A DNA stretch of 64,000 nucleotides from Serripes groenlandicus (lineage: Eukaryota; Mollusca; Bivalvia; Cardiida; Cardiidae), in contig JASEVX010000007.1 in assembly GCA_031761405.1 (NCBI GenBank), positions 29,414,859 to 29,478,858 of the forward strand. Direction: 5' to 3'. Position numbers and translations under genes: made by a program. Each line of letters opens with the position of its first letter. The stretch's first letter is position 1. This document shows, piece by piece, positions 1 to 10,613 of the stretch. The notes under the pieces are model-generated. The model made no database searches and was not told the DNA's origin. It saw nothing but the letters and a program-made list of their open reading frames with translations.

Positions 1-177
1 TGTCAAAAAATGGAAAATCTCTATAATTGAATGGATAACCTATGACTAAAAGTGGAAAACATTGTGGCAAAAGGAGAAATTGCTCGTTTTGAGCAATTTC
101 TTCTTTTGACACTATGTTTTCAAAAAGCCGTCTGCTGCAGAGGCGTCAGAAAGCGTCTATATGAGAGAAAGGGTTAA
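1..177 (+). mobile_element. TTAA-type MITE, right part (cut by window start)
   Basis: Right-hand portion of the commonest MITE family in the window. It holds the central hairpin (GAGAAATTGCTC GTTT GAGCAATTTC around 76-112), the CTGCTGCAGAGGCGTCAGAAAGCG segment and the terminal GAAAGGGTTAA ending at 177. It aligns with the complete copy at 16929-17159. The left terminus lies outside the window. No coding capacity. Confidence 0.75.
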
Positions 178-680
178 TATACATATTTTAAAAGTGGCAA
201 TACTATCGCGAGTCTTTTTCGACACTTTCACGCCAGCGAAAAACAAATTGTAATCATTGCAGCTCACAAACGATCTTATTTTCTTGATGTGCTGTAAAAT
301 ATTCGATTCAGCTGCCACATAAAAACAAGAATTGTCTTTTTTAAAAAGAAAAACGGCCTAAAAGGAATTGAGTTCACGTAACATTGAATTAGTAATTAAC
401 TGAAAGTCGGAAAGCGTAAAACAGAAATCTTTCTCAAAATACCCACTTAATATACATATTTTAAAAGTGGCAATACTATCACGGATCTTTTTCGACACCT
501 CCTCGCCAGCGAAAACAAATTGTAATCATTGCAGCTCACAAACGATCTCATTTTCTTGATGTGCTGTAAAATATTCGATTCAGCTGCCACATAAAACAAG
601 AATTGTCTTTTTTAAAAAGAAAAAAACGGCCTAAATGGAATTGAGTTCACGGAATATTGAATTAGTAATGAACTGAAAAC
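174..680 (+). repeat. Direct duplication of a ~273-bp non-coding block
   Basis: The block starting TTAATATACATATTTTAAAAG occurs at 174 and again at 447, with the same order of landmarks (CGCCAGCG, ATTCGATTCAGCTGCCACAT, GAGTTCACG). The first copy follows the MITE end. In the second copy the block is joined directly to ...AATACCCAC with a single TTAA at 447-450, so it preserves the MITE-free state. Copy B (from 17156) has only one such block. Confidence 0.8.
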
Positions 681-765
681 AACATCTCAGAAGTGTGCGG
701 CTAAGTGACTGAAACAAATGTATATGGTTATGTAGAGTAGTGTCGGTGGTCGTATATCACAGGGA

Positions 766-944
766 TTTCGTGACTTTTGAACATCTTGATAAACATGTGG
801 GAAAATCTCTGTAAATTAAAGTAAAACAATTTAAAAGAGCTGAAAACATTGTGGCAAAATGAGAAATTGCTCATGATGAGCAGTTTCTCCTTCTGTCGAA
901 TGTTTTAAAAAATCGTCTGTTGCAGAGGCGTCAGGGAGGGTTAA
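766..944 (+). mobile_element. Diverged TTAA-type MITE
   Basis: Contains GAAAACATTGTGGCAAAATGAG, the palindrome GAGAAATTGCTCATGATGAGCAGTTTCTC, GTCTGTTGCAGAGGCGTC and a right-end GGGTTAA. The left terminus is eroded. Its orthologue in copy B is 17476-17654. Confidence 0.65.
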
Positions 945-1197
945 AATGATGATAGTAATGTATGACACTTCGTGATGATACAGAAGTTCTTTCAGATCCA
1001 TCGAACGACTTTTATTATCTTTATGGGACGAGATCAAAGTCCTGGTAATGTTGCATATCTTAACACGATGAACACGATGTACAGCAAGTGTTCTTTTTAC
1101 TAAGAGACCTCCACATTTGTATCGTTGGCCGATCTAAATAACAGAAAAACAGGTGTCATAACCGATAGTGTTTACAAATTACTTATATTATAATTAT

Positions 1198-1290
1198 ATG
1201 GGATGGCAACGGTTACCGATATTACTAACCGGTTAATCGTATAATTTTGTAACCGGTTAATCGTATAGATTCATAGAAAATAAATATGCA
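1198..1290 (+). repeat. hAT-like left end, copy A
   Basis: GGGATGGCAACGGTTACCG is followed by two TAACCGGTTAATCG subterminal motifs. It matches the left end of the element at 17913. The matching right end was not found in copy A. Confidence 0.5.
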
Positions 1291-1450
1291 CTTGCTTCCG
1301 AGTTTTGTTATTATTGTTTTTGGATTTAACTCGTATTTCTTGGTCATGTATGTATAAATCAGACTAAAACGTTGTTATCGGAACGTTTTCATTCGTGTCA
1401 ACGTTTTAATTGTGTGTTTTTAATTTTTAGTCATTTTTTTTTTCGTTTTT

Positions 1451-2070
1451 TTAACGAAGTGACCGTTATACGATTTATGAAATGTTGAATCAAAGACGTG
1501 CATAGCTGCATATCTTTCAATACTAACTCAGGGGAAATGTGTTTAAAACTACTATTTAAATCTTTTAATCCTTTTGGTAAATAATTTACAAATACAATAA
1601 TTCGAATTTATCAAATTCATTCCAATGACATTAATAAGTCATTATCATATAATTCTAGCCGTGTATAAGACATCAAAGTTTAGCTTAGCAAATAGATGCA
1701 TGGTCCTTTCAGTGCCCCTTCTTTCCAACGACAAATAAAAGAGTCACAGTTTTGTAAATGACTTGGACCGGTGCTCCGGGAAAACAAGCTTACCGTAATA
1801 ATGTCATGTTCGGAAGAAGTTTTATCTGTGCTTCAAATGGAAGTTTCTTAAAACATTTTATGACTTATTTGAGAACAATTCAGTTCCATATCAGACTGCG
1901 TGGCTGTACTCTTTCATCTGGAGCTACACTGATCGCAACATTCAACCGTTTGAATCCACAGAGCGTCAATCAATTAATTAATAAAACCCTTACCTTCGAC
2001 GAGGGCTATCAAACCAGGAATTGGAATTCGAACTCTGGTTCGGTTATTCCTTTTTCTTTATGATTCATAA
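1451..2070. other. Duplicated non-coding block (paralogue 20,132-20,748)
   Basis: About 95% identical by eye to the copy B block. A 101-codon frame here (1758-2063) and a 102-codon frame there share about 73 residues. They diverge because of a 4-base indel (TTAATTAATAAA versus TTAATAAA), and the differences between copies include non-synonymous ones, so I do not call it a gene. Confidence 0.6.
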
Positions 2071-3595
2071 ACAAGAGAAAATTGATGCAACGCATCAATG
2101 TCGCCGGATATCCATAGTGCAGTTATGCATAACACTAACATTATAGTAGTTGAATAAACAGTTATCAACTGAGGGGCATATTGGAACATCAGGGGTGTGG
2201 TCAAGTGAAAATGTATCATAACTTGCATTGTTTTGTCAACGAAGTGAATGATAAGCCTTTCATTGTTTATGATCAATCTCCATTCCAAAGTAGGTTGACC
2301 ATACACACAAACCAACTAATTATTGATCATAAACAGTAATGGAAATGAGTAATCTTGCCAATCATTAGTCTTAGTATGTATACAGTGCTTTCATTAAGGA
2401 ATAATTATAAGATTTGTGAATTCCACATACACTTTTCAAGATGTTTGTCAGAATATTTGAATTTTATTATTTTTCAATAAAACCACAAAACAGACAATTT
2501 AGGATTTGCATGCAATAGCACGTCATTTTACCTTTCCTCTTTTAAAGTCAACAGTGGACACCTTTGCAGCAATCTACTTTTAAAACAATGAGATAAGGGT
2601 TAAATCGCTGAAGACATGAGTTTTCTCTTTTTCTCAAAATGATATTAGCTTAGCATCCTAATTATATCATACTTTAACAAATGTTGAAATGTAGTCCAAT
2701 ATTTATAAATTAGACCACCTTCGAAATATAATATCAACTAAACAGTTAAATCTCATTGAAATTGTTGTATAATTTAAACTTAATTTCGAACATAAACTTA
2801 GCCCTACAACATGTTAATTTATTTTAATTCTTTCCTTCCTTTTTTATAATGAAAACAACAAACTACTCATGTTTTAAAATTATATTATGATGAGCGCCCT
2901 TGTGTCAATGATGCATAACAATATGCAGATCGGAAGCAATATGCCTTTAGGGAATTAAATGACACATTTAAAATTGTCAAGGACGAAATAAATTTGTACG
3001 AAAGACCCGATTCTTTCTTATTCGCAGAGGTGTCGTTCTTGAAACTCTCTTTATAGGCAGAGAGTGTTCGTTCAAAGTCATTTTTCCATTAAAACCAGTT
3101 TTATCTCGGTTTGTTCTTTTCTTCATTTGTTTCGAACCAAATAAACATTTTAAATCACCTATAATTTACTATTTGTAAGTGAGTGTAAAGAGCGGCTCTC
3201 TGCAAAGGAGATTGATCTACGCAGTTGGTATTCGCGAGTCACGCAGGTGCGCGTAAGTAAACAAATTAGACTGCGACGTAAAGGTTTGTAGTTATCGACT
3301 TTTGATTACATGTAGTATATAGTGTAAAATAAAGTATAGCAGTCTAGCTAATAGGGACTGTTTTGTCTTCGTAAATAAAACAAAAAAACATAAATGCGAG
3401 TCAAAATAAAGAAACTGAAAATACCTAAAACATCGGAATATTTATTTCATTTCAGATGTGTCATTACTTAGTGTTTTAAACAAACACAATTGTAATATGT
3501 TCAAGACATCTAAATGTGTTTCTTTCTAATAAAAATCCCCCCTCCCATGTGATTTCAGAAAACCTATTAAAAATAGAAGTCGCGGGCTCCTGCCC
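2071..3595. other. Copy-A-specific spacer, no recognised feature
   Basis: AT-rich sequence absent from copy B, where 20,748 joins directly to the TGTGACTGACGTAAC block. It could be an insertion in A or a deletion in B. A GC-rich inverted repeat (GTCGCGGGC ... GCCCGGCGAC, about 3580-3602) lies at its right edge. No coding frame of note. Confidence 0.5.
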
Positions 3596-3815
3596 GGCGA
3601 CTAATGAGATTGTGACTGACGTAACCTGTCTTCGCCAAGGGAGTTTTAGTCTATGTGTAAAGTTGTCCCGGGGGATATAATGTGAGGAGAACTGGTGCGG
3701 GAAAGTCAGGATAAAGACGTTAGATGAACTGGCCGTCGTCCTATTAGTAACCTGGCCGACATATAGCTGAACGTTTTACTCCAATTTAGCATTCCACTGT
3801 TAAACCTCTTTAAGT
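3596..3815. other. Duplicated block ending at the LINE-1 insertion point
   Basis: Aligns with 20,750-20,963 (GACTGACGTAACC, CCAAGGGAGTTTTAGTC, GGTGCGGGAAAGTCAGG, TCTTTAAGT). In copy B TCTTTAAGT is followed at once by GCTTAACATGATTCTG. In copy A that continuation is found only after 10,121, which defines the insertion. Confidence 0.75.
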
Positions 3816-3905
3816 TTTTATTTTTTTATTATTATTTCCTCCTATACAGAAGATTTCATTTTATAATACAAACAATATATATAAACACAATTTATTACAA
3901 AATTA

Positions 3906-4238
<333 letters not shown>

Positions 4239-4285
4239 TATGAAGACTGAAATATGTACATCTTATTTAACTTTGAACAAAGTAT

Positions 4286-7200
4286 TTACACTTGCACAAG
4301 GTATTTATAACATGTCCATATGGAATGTAAGAACAACGCAACATGCTTACAAAAGTTATCATAGTTGCCGTGTAACTCATTGTCTACGATCAGGTTCAAA
4401 CCGAACAAGGCAGCAACAAAATTATTTCCTTCCAATGGCACTAATAAGTTGGAAACAGATCCACCAAACTTTAAAAGGGTTCTGTTCTGAAAGGAAATAG
4501 TACATGACCGTACACTGGTACAGTTTATCAAGATATGCTCAGTAAGGCTCGTTCTAACATCGCTACATCCACAGCGCGTACACTGAGAACACTCAGTGTG
4601 AGCAGTGTACGCAATTAGCTGAGCGATGGAAAAGCAAACACGAAGCATATTCGGATTACGCTTAGCATAATCCCATACAGGACTGATTGCGAATCGTTTC
4701 TGTAATTGCCTATATAGAACAAACTGCGCGGTAGATGTTCTTTCATTCCATTTACCGATATAGTAATTTGATACTTTTGTATCAATACAATGTTTTCAAA
4801 TAGTTGGGAATACACCATAATTAATGTAATCTTCTAAAACATTGTAAATGTTAAACTTGTTTAGAATATATGCAATATCAGAAACAAACCCGGTATCGGA
4901 ATTACTATTTACGAAGGAAAGGAGCCGCAATAAAAAGAAACGTTTTGTTGCACAATCCCTCTCCAAACGGCAAAGTTGACCAAGAAAGGAGAGTTTTCTC
5001 TTCTCAATTTCAGCTTCAATAGGAAGAGCACAAATAAGACCAAGAACAATATCTGTTCCTGATCTTATTTGTAAACCCTGAATCTGCTTTAAACAAAGTC
5101 TATGCGACCTTTCCATTGTCAACATATCCCGATCAGACAGCGATTGTAACAATTCACATCCGAATAGAGCTCTCAGGATAACAATCGACCTATAAATACT
5201 GTAACTCGTTAATGGATTTAACCCATTTATATATAACCCGTCTTTGATTAGACCGAAGAAAGCACCCCTTAATTTTCTATCAACTTGCTTGACAATGAGA
5301 GTAGAGTTAGTATACTTATTACATATTATACCTAAATGGTTATATTCCTCTCTCTCACAAATGGCATTATTACCAACTACCCAGGACCGATAATTGCATT
5401 TGTATACACGCTTAGATTCATTGAACGTGACAACGGCACACTTGCCAGAATTGTATTGGTACCTCCAAAGGCAAGAATATTCATAACATATATTAATCAT
5501 AACAAAGATAGAATTGTCATGTCATCTGCAAAGGACGGAGCACAGAAATGAGACCCTTCAATCTGGAAACCCAATTTACTGTTAACTAACTGGTCAAGTA
5601 GTGAGTTAATATAAACAAGATACAAAAAGGGTGACCAGACGCCACCTTGCCTGGTTCCCTGTAAAACAGGGAACCAGTCAGAATAAAACCCATTATACAT
5701 TACACAGCTATACATATCGGAATGCATTGCAATAACTATTTTTAAAAGCTTATAACTAACGCCAAGTTCATTTAGCTTGTAAAAGAGACCATTATGCCAT
5801 ACACGATCAAATGCTTGACGAGCGTCTAAAAAACACGCAAATAATTTACTGTTGTTTTCTTTGCAAAACTGTATACTTTCCTTCAGAATGAAGGATGTCA
5901 TAGAACTTCCCATGTTGGACTGAAACCCACCCTGGAGAAAGTGTAACGGTTTATTAATTGACCTGTGTAAACGTTGTAGCAGTACTTTTTCGTATAATTT
6001 TAAAATAGATGATGAAAGGGTTATGGCTCGATAGCTATTAGGCTCATTTTTTGGTTTGCTAGCCCCTTTGTACAACGTTAAAATAGTACCACGTTTTAGT
6101 GCTGTGGGAACATAACTATTACAATACATTAAGTCAAAAAATACCGATAAGTAATGTTTTACCATTAATCCACCATGGATGAGGTGTTCGTTACTTACTC
6201 GATATATACCACACATTTTGCCACTTTTTAAAGTAGATAATGCCGATAACACTCCCTCTTGAGAAATGTGATCACCATCAACCACAATAGACTCTTCTTT
6301 TAAAAAGTTTGTACACGTTGTTACGGTCTCAAATTGCGTATTATCGTAAGTCTTACATTCTGTATCTGAGTAAAGGGATGCAAAGTGTCGACCCCATTCA
6401 TGGCAGATCAATTATGGGTCCCGACTTACAACTTCGTCAAATTTAATCTCACTAGAAACATTTGAATTCACTTGTCTTCTTTTCCTATTAAACAATCTCC
6501 AAAATAATGGACTATCAACACCAGATGCACTATCAATATCACTATTAACCTTTTGTAAATATTTAAGGGAACTGTTTCTATGATAACATCTTTTAGCTTC
6601 CTTATATTCTCTATAACTTGAGAATTCACTGCCCCTTGGCCTGCCGGAGACAATCCAGGCCGTGCGTTTATTTCTCATACTCGCATGCGATTTTTTGAGA
6701 TCGGCCGACCAATATGGCTTTAGGTATGAGCGATATGTTGAGTGAGGTAGATGAGCATTGGAAGCTGTGTTGATATCAGACGAAATACACTGGTATAGAT
6801 TGTCTATAAAACAGTGTATATCGTTAACTGGTAACTGATCTACACTGTCTTTAAGACGAGCACTGACGTTAAAATCATAGTTACGAAGCTGTTCATCGGA
6901 CACCCTGTGCCATTTGACTGACATATCAAAACAGTGAGTAACGCAATCATGAGACATAAATTCAATGTAAAATACTATTGGACGGTGACAAGAAACATTA
7001 ATACAATTATCGTCCAGGATTTTACAGTATTTCACGTAGAGCGATAGCTCGTCCGAGACAATGACATGATCTATCAATGACCTAGAGCTTTTGTCATAAG
7101 ACACATAACTCGAGTCTGCTCCGGAACACAACTTTGAGGTTGTAATATTAAACAAATTGAAAAGAGTGATTAGTTTGCACAATGCAGTACCCCTCCTGTC

Positions 7201-7548
7201 AATTTGCTTAATACATGTTTTGCCATTTATATGGGCATTAAAATCACCCATCAATACGACTCTTCCTGTCTGAGAATACATGCTAATCAAATCATGCAAA
7301 ATCTCCATATTCTCCCGATAATGTACAATACTATGGTTCAGAAAATGTAATTCAGACGGATATAGCCAATGTTCGGAAATACCGCATATATCTATTGACT
7401 CAGAGTCAATAACATTACTGAGATAGTAGGCACTGGACATAAGGCCAGTGGCGTTCCACGAATAACATTTTAAATCAAGCATCTGAAGGGTACAGGTAGT
7501 CAACAAAAATAATGTACTACATACAAGGACAAACAACAGAGGATACAT
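4286..7548 (-). pseudogene. LINE-1 ORF2: endonuclease-reverse transcriptase (disabled)
   Basis: About 1,087 codons from the ATG at 7548. N-terminal part: an unusual hydrophobic start (MYPLLFVLVCSTLFLL), then an EEP endonuclease with WNATGL, GISEHWL, LMGDFNAHI, SLIDHVIV and SCHRPIV (the last three hold the catalytic Asp/Asn/His positions). The stretch between SEHW and GDFN is about 60-70 residues shorter than in typical EEP domains, which suggests an internal deletion. Central part (about 6411-5497): reverse transcriptase with YRAITLSSSILKLYEK, FLDARQAFDRVWH, QGTRQGGVWSPFLY and the catalytic SFADDM. C-terminal part: a Cys-rich C-x2-C-x-C...H-x4-C segment (about 4600-4540). Disabling changes: TAA at 6412-6414 (the next codon is TTG, so 6411 is not a genuine start), a frameshift just after FADDMTILSLL near 5500, and TGA at 4796-4798. 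All three open segments otherwise join into one frame logic. Short opposite-strand frames here are shadows. Confidence 0.88.
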
Positions 7549-7550
7549 TA

Positions 7551-9689
7551 TTATGAATATCCCGCATATCCTTCATTGGATTTTGTATCATCACGATATC
7601 CATAGTTAACATATTGATCATAGTCGTTACCATTATAATCATAATAATCGCTGTGGGATTTCCCGTAGCTATCATCACGCTCATAACGGCCACCCTGCTT
7701 ATCAACAACACGGGAATTATACCTCCTAGGATTGTTGTTATTTCTATGAACAATATCACCACTCAAATCTGTGTCGTCTGATTCACACTTATCATTGTCT
7801 GTGACTTTACGAAATTGCTTCATATAACTATTTTTGGACAGCCAGGGTCTACATGTCACACCGCGGGGCCAAACTCCAGGTTCAGTTAATTTGTTTGATT
7901 GTGGCGCTTCAACATTAAGCCTGATAATGACAGACCGTCCATATTTTAGGGGAAACACTCTAATCATAGTGACTTTAAGGTCTCTATTTTTAACATAATT
8001 CACAAGTTTGGGTACTTTCACTGATGACTTAAAGCCGCCTAAATGAAACCTTTTCGTCTTTTTAACCACGCTTTCAATGAAGTCCTCGTCCATAGTGTCG
8101 TCATCGCGATTTGTATTTGTTTCTATGTATTCTTCACAATTTGTATTTGTTTCTATGTATTCTTCACAATTTGTATATGTGTCTATGTTTTCATCACGGT
8201 TTGTGTATGAGCCAACTTTTGTTCCATCACAGGTATAATTCATGTCAATGTTTCCGTCATGACTTTCAAATAAAGGAGTGTTCCCTTCACTACAAAAAGG
8301 AACATCCTTTTTAAACGACACTGTATCACTTGAGTCACGGTTTGACCGAATAGCTTCCTTTTGTCGCGTAATGTGCACAGGTATTCTATTTGGTTGTCTC
8401 AACGTCGGTGATCGTTGTGGAGTTATTTTAGCTCGTGTATCTCGGTTACTTCGGGTAGGCTCGTGCACACCCCCGCGTAAACTCGTTTGTGTTTTTGCAG
8501 ATGTCACGATTTGGTCAGCAATAACGGGACTAAAAGTATTAGCATGAAATGACTCACGTGCATCGTTGATGGTAATAACGGTTTCCACGTTCTGGCTCGT
8601 GCACATTGGGAGTGTCTCCGTTAATTGTGTAGCTCCTGTCAAAACATCACGATATGACAGAATCGACGGCTGATCTTCATCGTTGGCTTTCAAGGATTTT
8701 TTTATATCCAGCACTTTTGATTCTATTTTGTTCATTTGTCTATCTACCTTTTTTCCAACATTGAAAATCTTATCATTTATAAGCCGAAGTTCATTGACAC
8801 TTGAGTCCTTGCTCTGTTTTTCATTATGCACTATTAACTTGATGGAATTCTTAACACTAGTTAACCCAGATGATTTTTCGTCTTCAATCCGTTGGATGTC
8901 ATTGCTTAAGCCTGTTAATTGCTCTTTTGTTTCCCTACTTACTTGAGATAAGTCCCATCTCAAAGATTTAATGTCTTCGCACAAATGATTTTTAATGCTG
9001 TCTTTTTCATGTTTCAACGTAAACAAGTCTGCTTGGCATTGAGTCAGCTGATTCTTCAGTAGTTGGATCTCATGGATGCATACGCTTAATTGATTATCTG
9101 ACCTGGATGAGTTAGACTCTGGTATTAAGAATGACTTAGGCAGGCTTAGGATATCTTTCATATCATCATAGGACTGATTTTCTAGCACGGACACTAATAA
9201 GTAAATATCAGATGCTAATTTATGAGTATAAGTCTCACCTTTCCTCGTTTTCTTGCGTCGTTTCAACTATGTATCCACCGGAAATGGATAATTACACAAC
9301 CCTTTACAGGCATCGAAAACAGTATTCCTAATTTCTTCTAACCTTTCATCACGAGCTTCGGTATTCGAAATAATACGGGACATAAACACGTTTTTTGTTG
9401 ATTTCCGGAATAGATCCGTTACATTATCTATAAGCGGCCAATTCGCGTTTATCGGTGGAGATTCATACCGACATATATTGTCATACAACTCTTCAACGTT
9501 GTCTGGTGTCACAGTAATCCGCTCATGCGTGGAAACAAACAACTGCTTAACACAGGTCTGCGAATCATCAAACTCCGACTTTTCTCCATCCACATAGACA
9601 GGCCACTGAGCTGGGGTTAGCTGTGTAGAAATATCTACACTCTGGCTTAGCAATGGAGTAAGATGAGAATCATTCCTTCCATTTTCCAT
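7551..9689 (-). pseudogene. LINE-1 ORF1: coiled-coil nucleic-acid-binding protein (one amber stop)
   Basis: From the ATG at 9689 the frame runs 140 codons to a TAG at 9267-9269, then continues in the same frame for 571 codons to TAA at 7551-7553. I read it as one ORF of about 711 codons with a single amber; the second part begins with TTG, not ATG. By analogy with other LINE ORF1 proteins it should bind element RNA. Visible parts: an acidic N-terminal region; a long heptad-like coiled coil (about residues 190-350 of the joined frame); a tandem 10-residue repeat (CEEYIETNTN, twice) encoded by a 30-bp DNA repeat near 8110-8197; a conserved-looking block with YGRSVIIRLN and WPRGVTCRPWL; and a C-terminal tail rich in Tyr, Asp, Asn and Gly. 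The stop is followed by TA and then the ORF2 ATG (TAATAATG), a spacing that would suit termination-reinitiation. Confidence 0.8.
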
Positions 9690-9700
9690 CGTTAAGGGTT

Positions 9701-9983
9701 AAAGGTTCACCCTTCAATTCCTTTCTTCAAATGATAAAAATGACACAGGTTGAAAACTGCTCACCTCCGAGTATACAAAAAGAGTGAACAAAAGAAAAAT
9801 AGTTTTTTTTCAAATAATGATCAAAATGATCAAATGTCTATAAAGGTTCACCCTTCAATTCCTTTCTTCAAATGATAAAAATGACACAGGTTGAAAACTG
9901 CTCACCTCCGAGTATACAAAAAGAGTGAACAAAAGAAAAATAGTTTTTTTTCAAATAATGATCAAAATGATCAAATGTCTATA
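9701..9983 (-). repeat. Two 141-bp monomers in the LINE-1 5' UTR
   Basis: GGTTCACCCTTCAATTCC recurs at 9704 and 9845, and the 141-bp units are essentially identical. They lie just upstream of ORF1 in element orientation (ORF1 ATG at 9689). Tandem 5' monomers are known in other LINEs, such as mouse L1, where they carry promoter activity. A promoter role here is inference. Confidence 0.85.
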
Positions 9984-10121
9984 AACCAAAGTCATGGTAT
10001 AAAGCAAAGATATGTAATAATCCTATATATCCATTTTTCCATAAATAATCCAAATCATACAACTATTAATTCCAAATTCAATCGGAGCAGAAAAATCAAC
10101 GACTTATCTTAACCGGAACCG

Positions 10122-10607
10122 GCTTAACATGATTCTGTTTTACCCGACTCAACTTAATAAGTTTCTTTCTAAATATTTATATGTAAAAATATTCGGTCGT
10201 CTAACAAACAGACAATTAGTGTTTTCTTTATTACAGTATTTATCAATTAATGGTAGAAAAACAACAATATAAGGTTACAACTAATGTGCCGAGTAACACA
10301 TAAATCTACGCAGGAGATGTTTCCGACATAAAAATAAGTAAAAAGTTAACAAACAGACAATTAGTTTTTTCTTTATTGCACTCATTATCAAATAATGGTA
10401 GAAAGAAATAATATAATGAGACTACAAATGAGCCACGTTACGTGAAACCTACGCCTGGTGTGTTTGTGACAAGCAAATAAGTTCATAGTTAAAAAACCCA
10501 GACAATTAGAGTTTTCTTTATTGTACTAATTACCAATAAGTGGAAGAAAAACAACACCTCAATGTGACCACAAATGAGTCAGGTTTCACAAATGAAGACC
10601 CAGATTA
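10122..10607. repeat. Three diverged ~147-bp tandem repeats (copy A)
   Basis: CAGACAATTAG...TTTTCTTTATT starts units near 10,207, 10,353 and 10,501. Each unit ends in an AGT(T)AA-rich junction and contains ACAAATGAG(T/C)CA or a variant. The same three units exist in copy B. LINE-2 is inserted in the last one. Confidence 0.8.
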
Positions 10608-10613
10608 ACATAT

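Larger units (their letters stand above)
681..1450. other. Non-coding block shared with 17,380-18,173
   Basis: Almost collinear with copy B apart from small indels. It contains a diverged TTAA-type MITE (766-944) and the left end of a hAT-like element (from about 1198). I see no gene. The small reading frame antisense to 831-1037 overlaps the MITE and is not credible as coding. Confidence 0.7.

Noticed and set aside
1758..2063. A 101-codon frame with a closely similar partner at 20,436-20,744, as if a conserved gene
   Set aside because: Similarity is explained by the segmental duplication. A 4-base indel changes the frame after about 73 codons and several changes alter residues. No domain is recognisable.
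4240..4500. Plus-strand 86-codon frame
   Set aside because: Antisense shadow of the LINE-1 ORF2 C-terminus.
6409..6411. Independent start of a second ORF2 protein at 6411
   Set aside because: The codon is TTG directly after an in-frame TAA. Motif order shows it is the continuation of ORF2.
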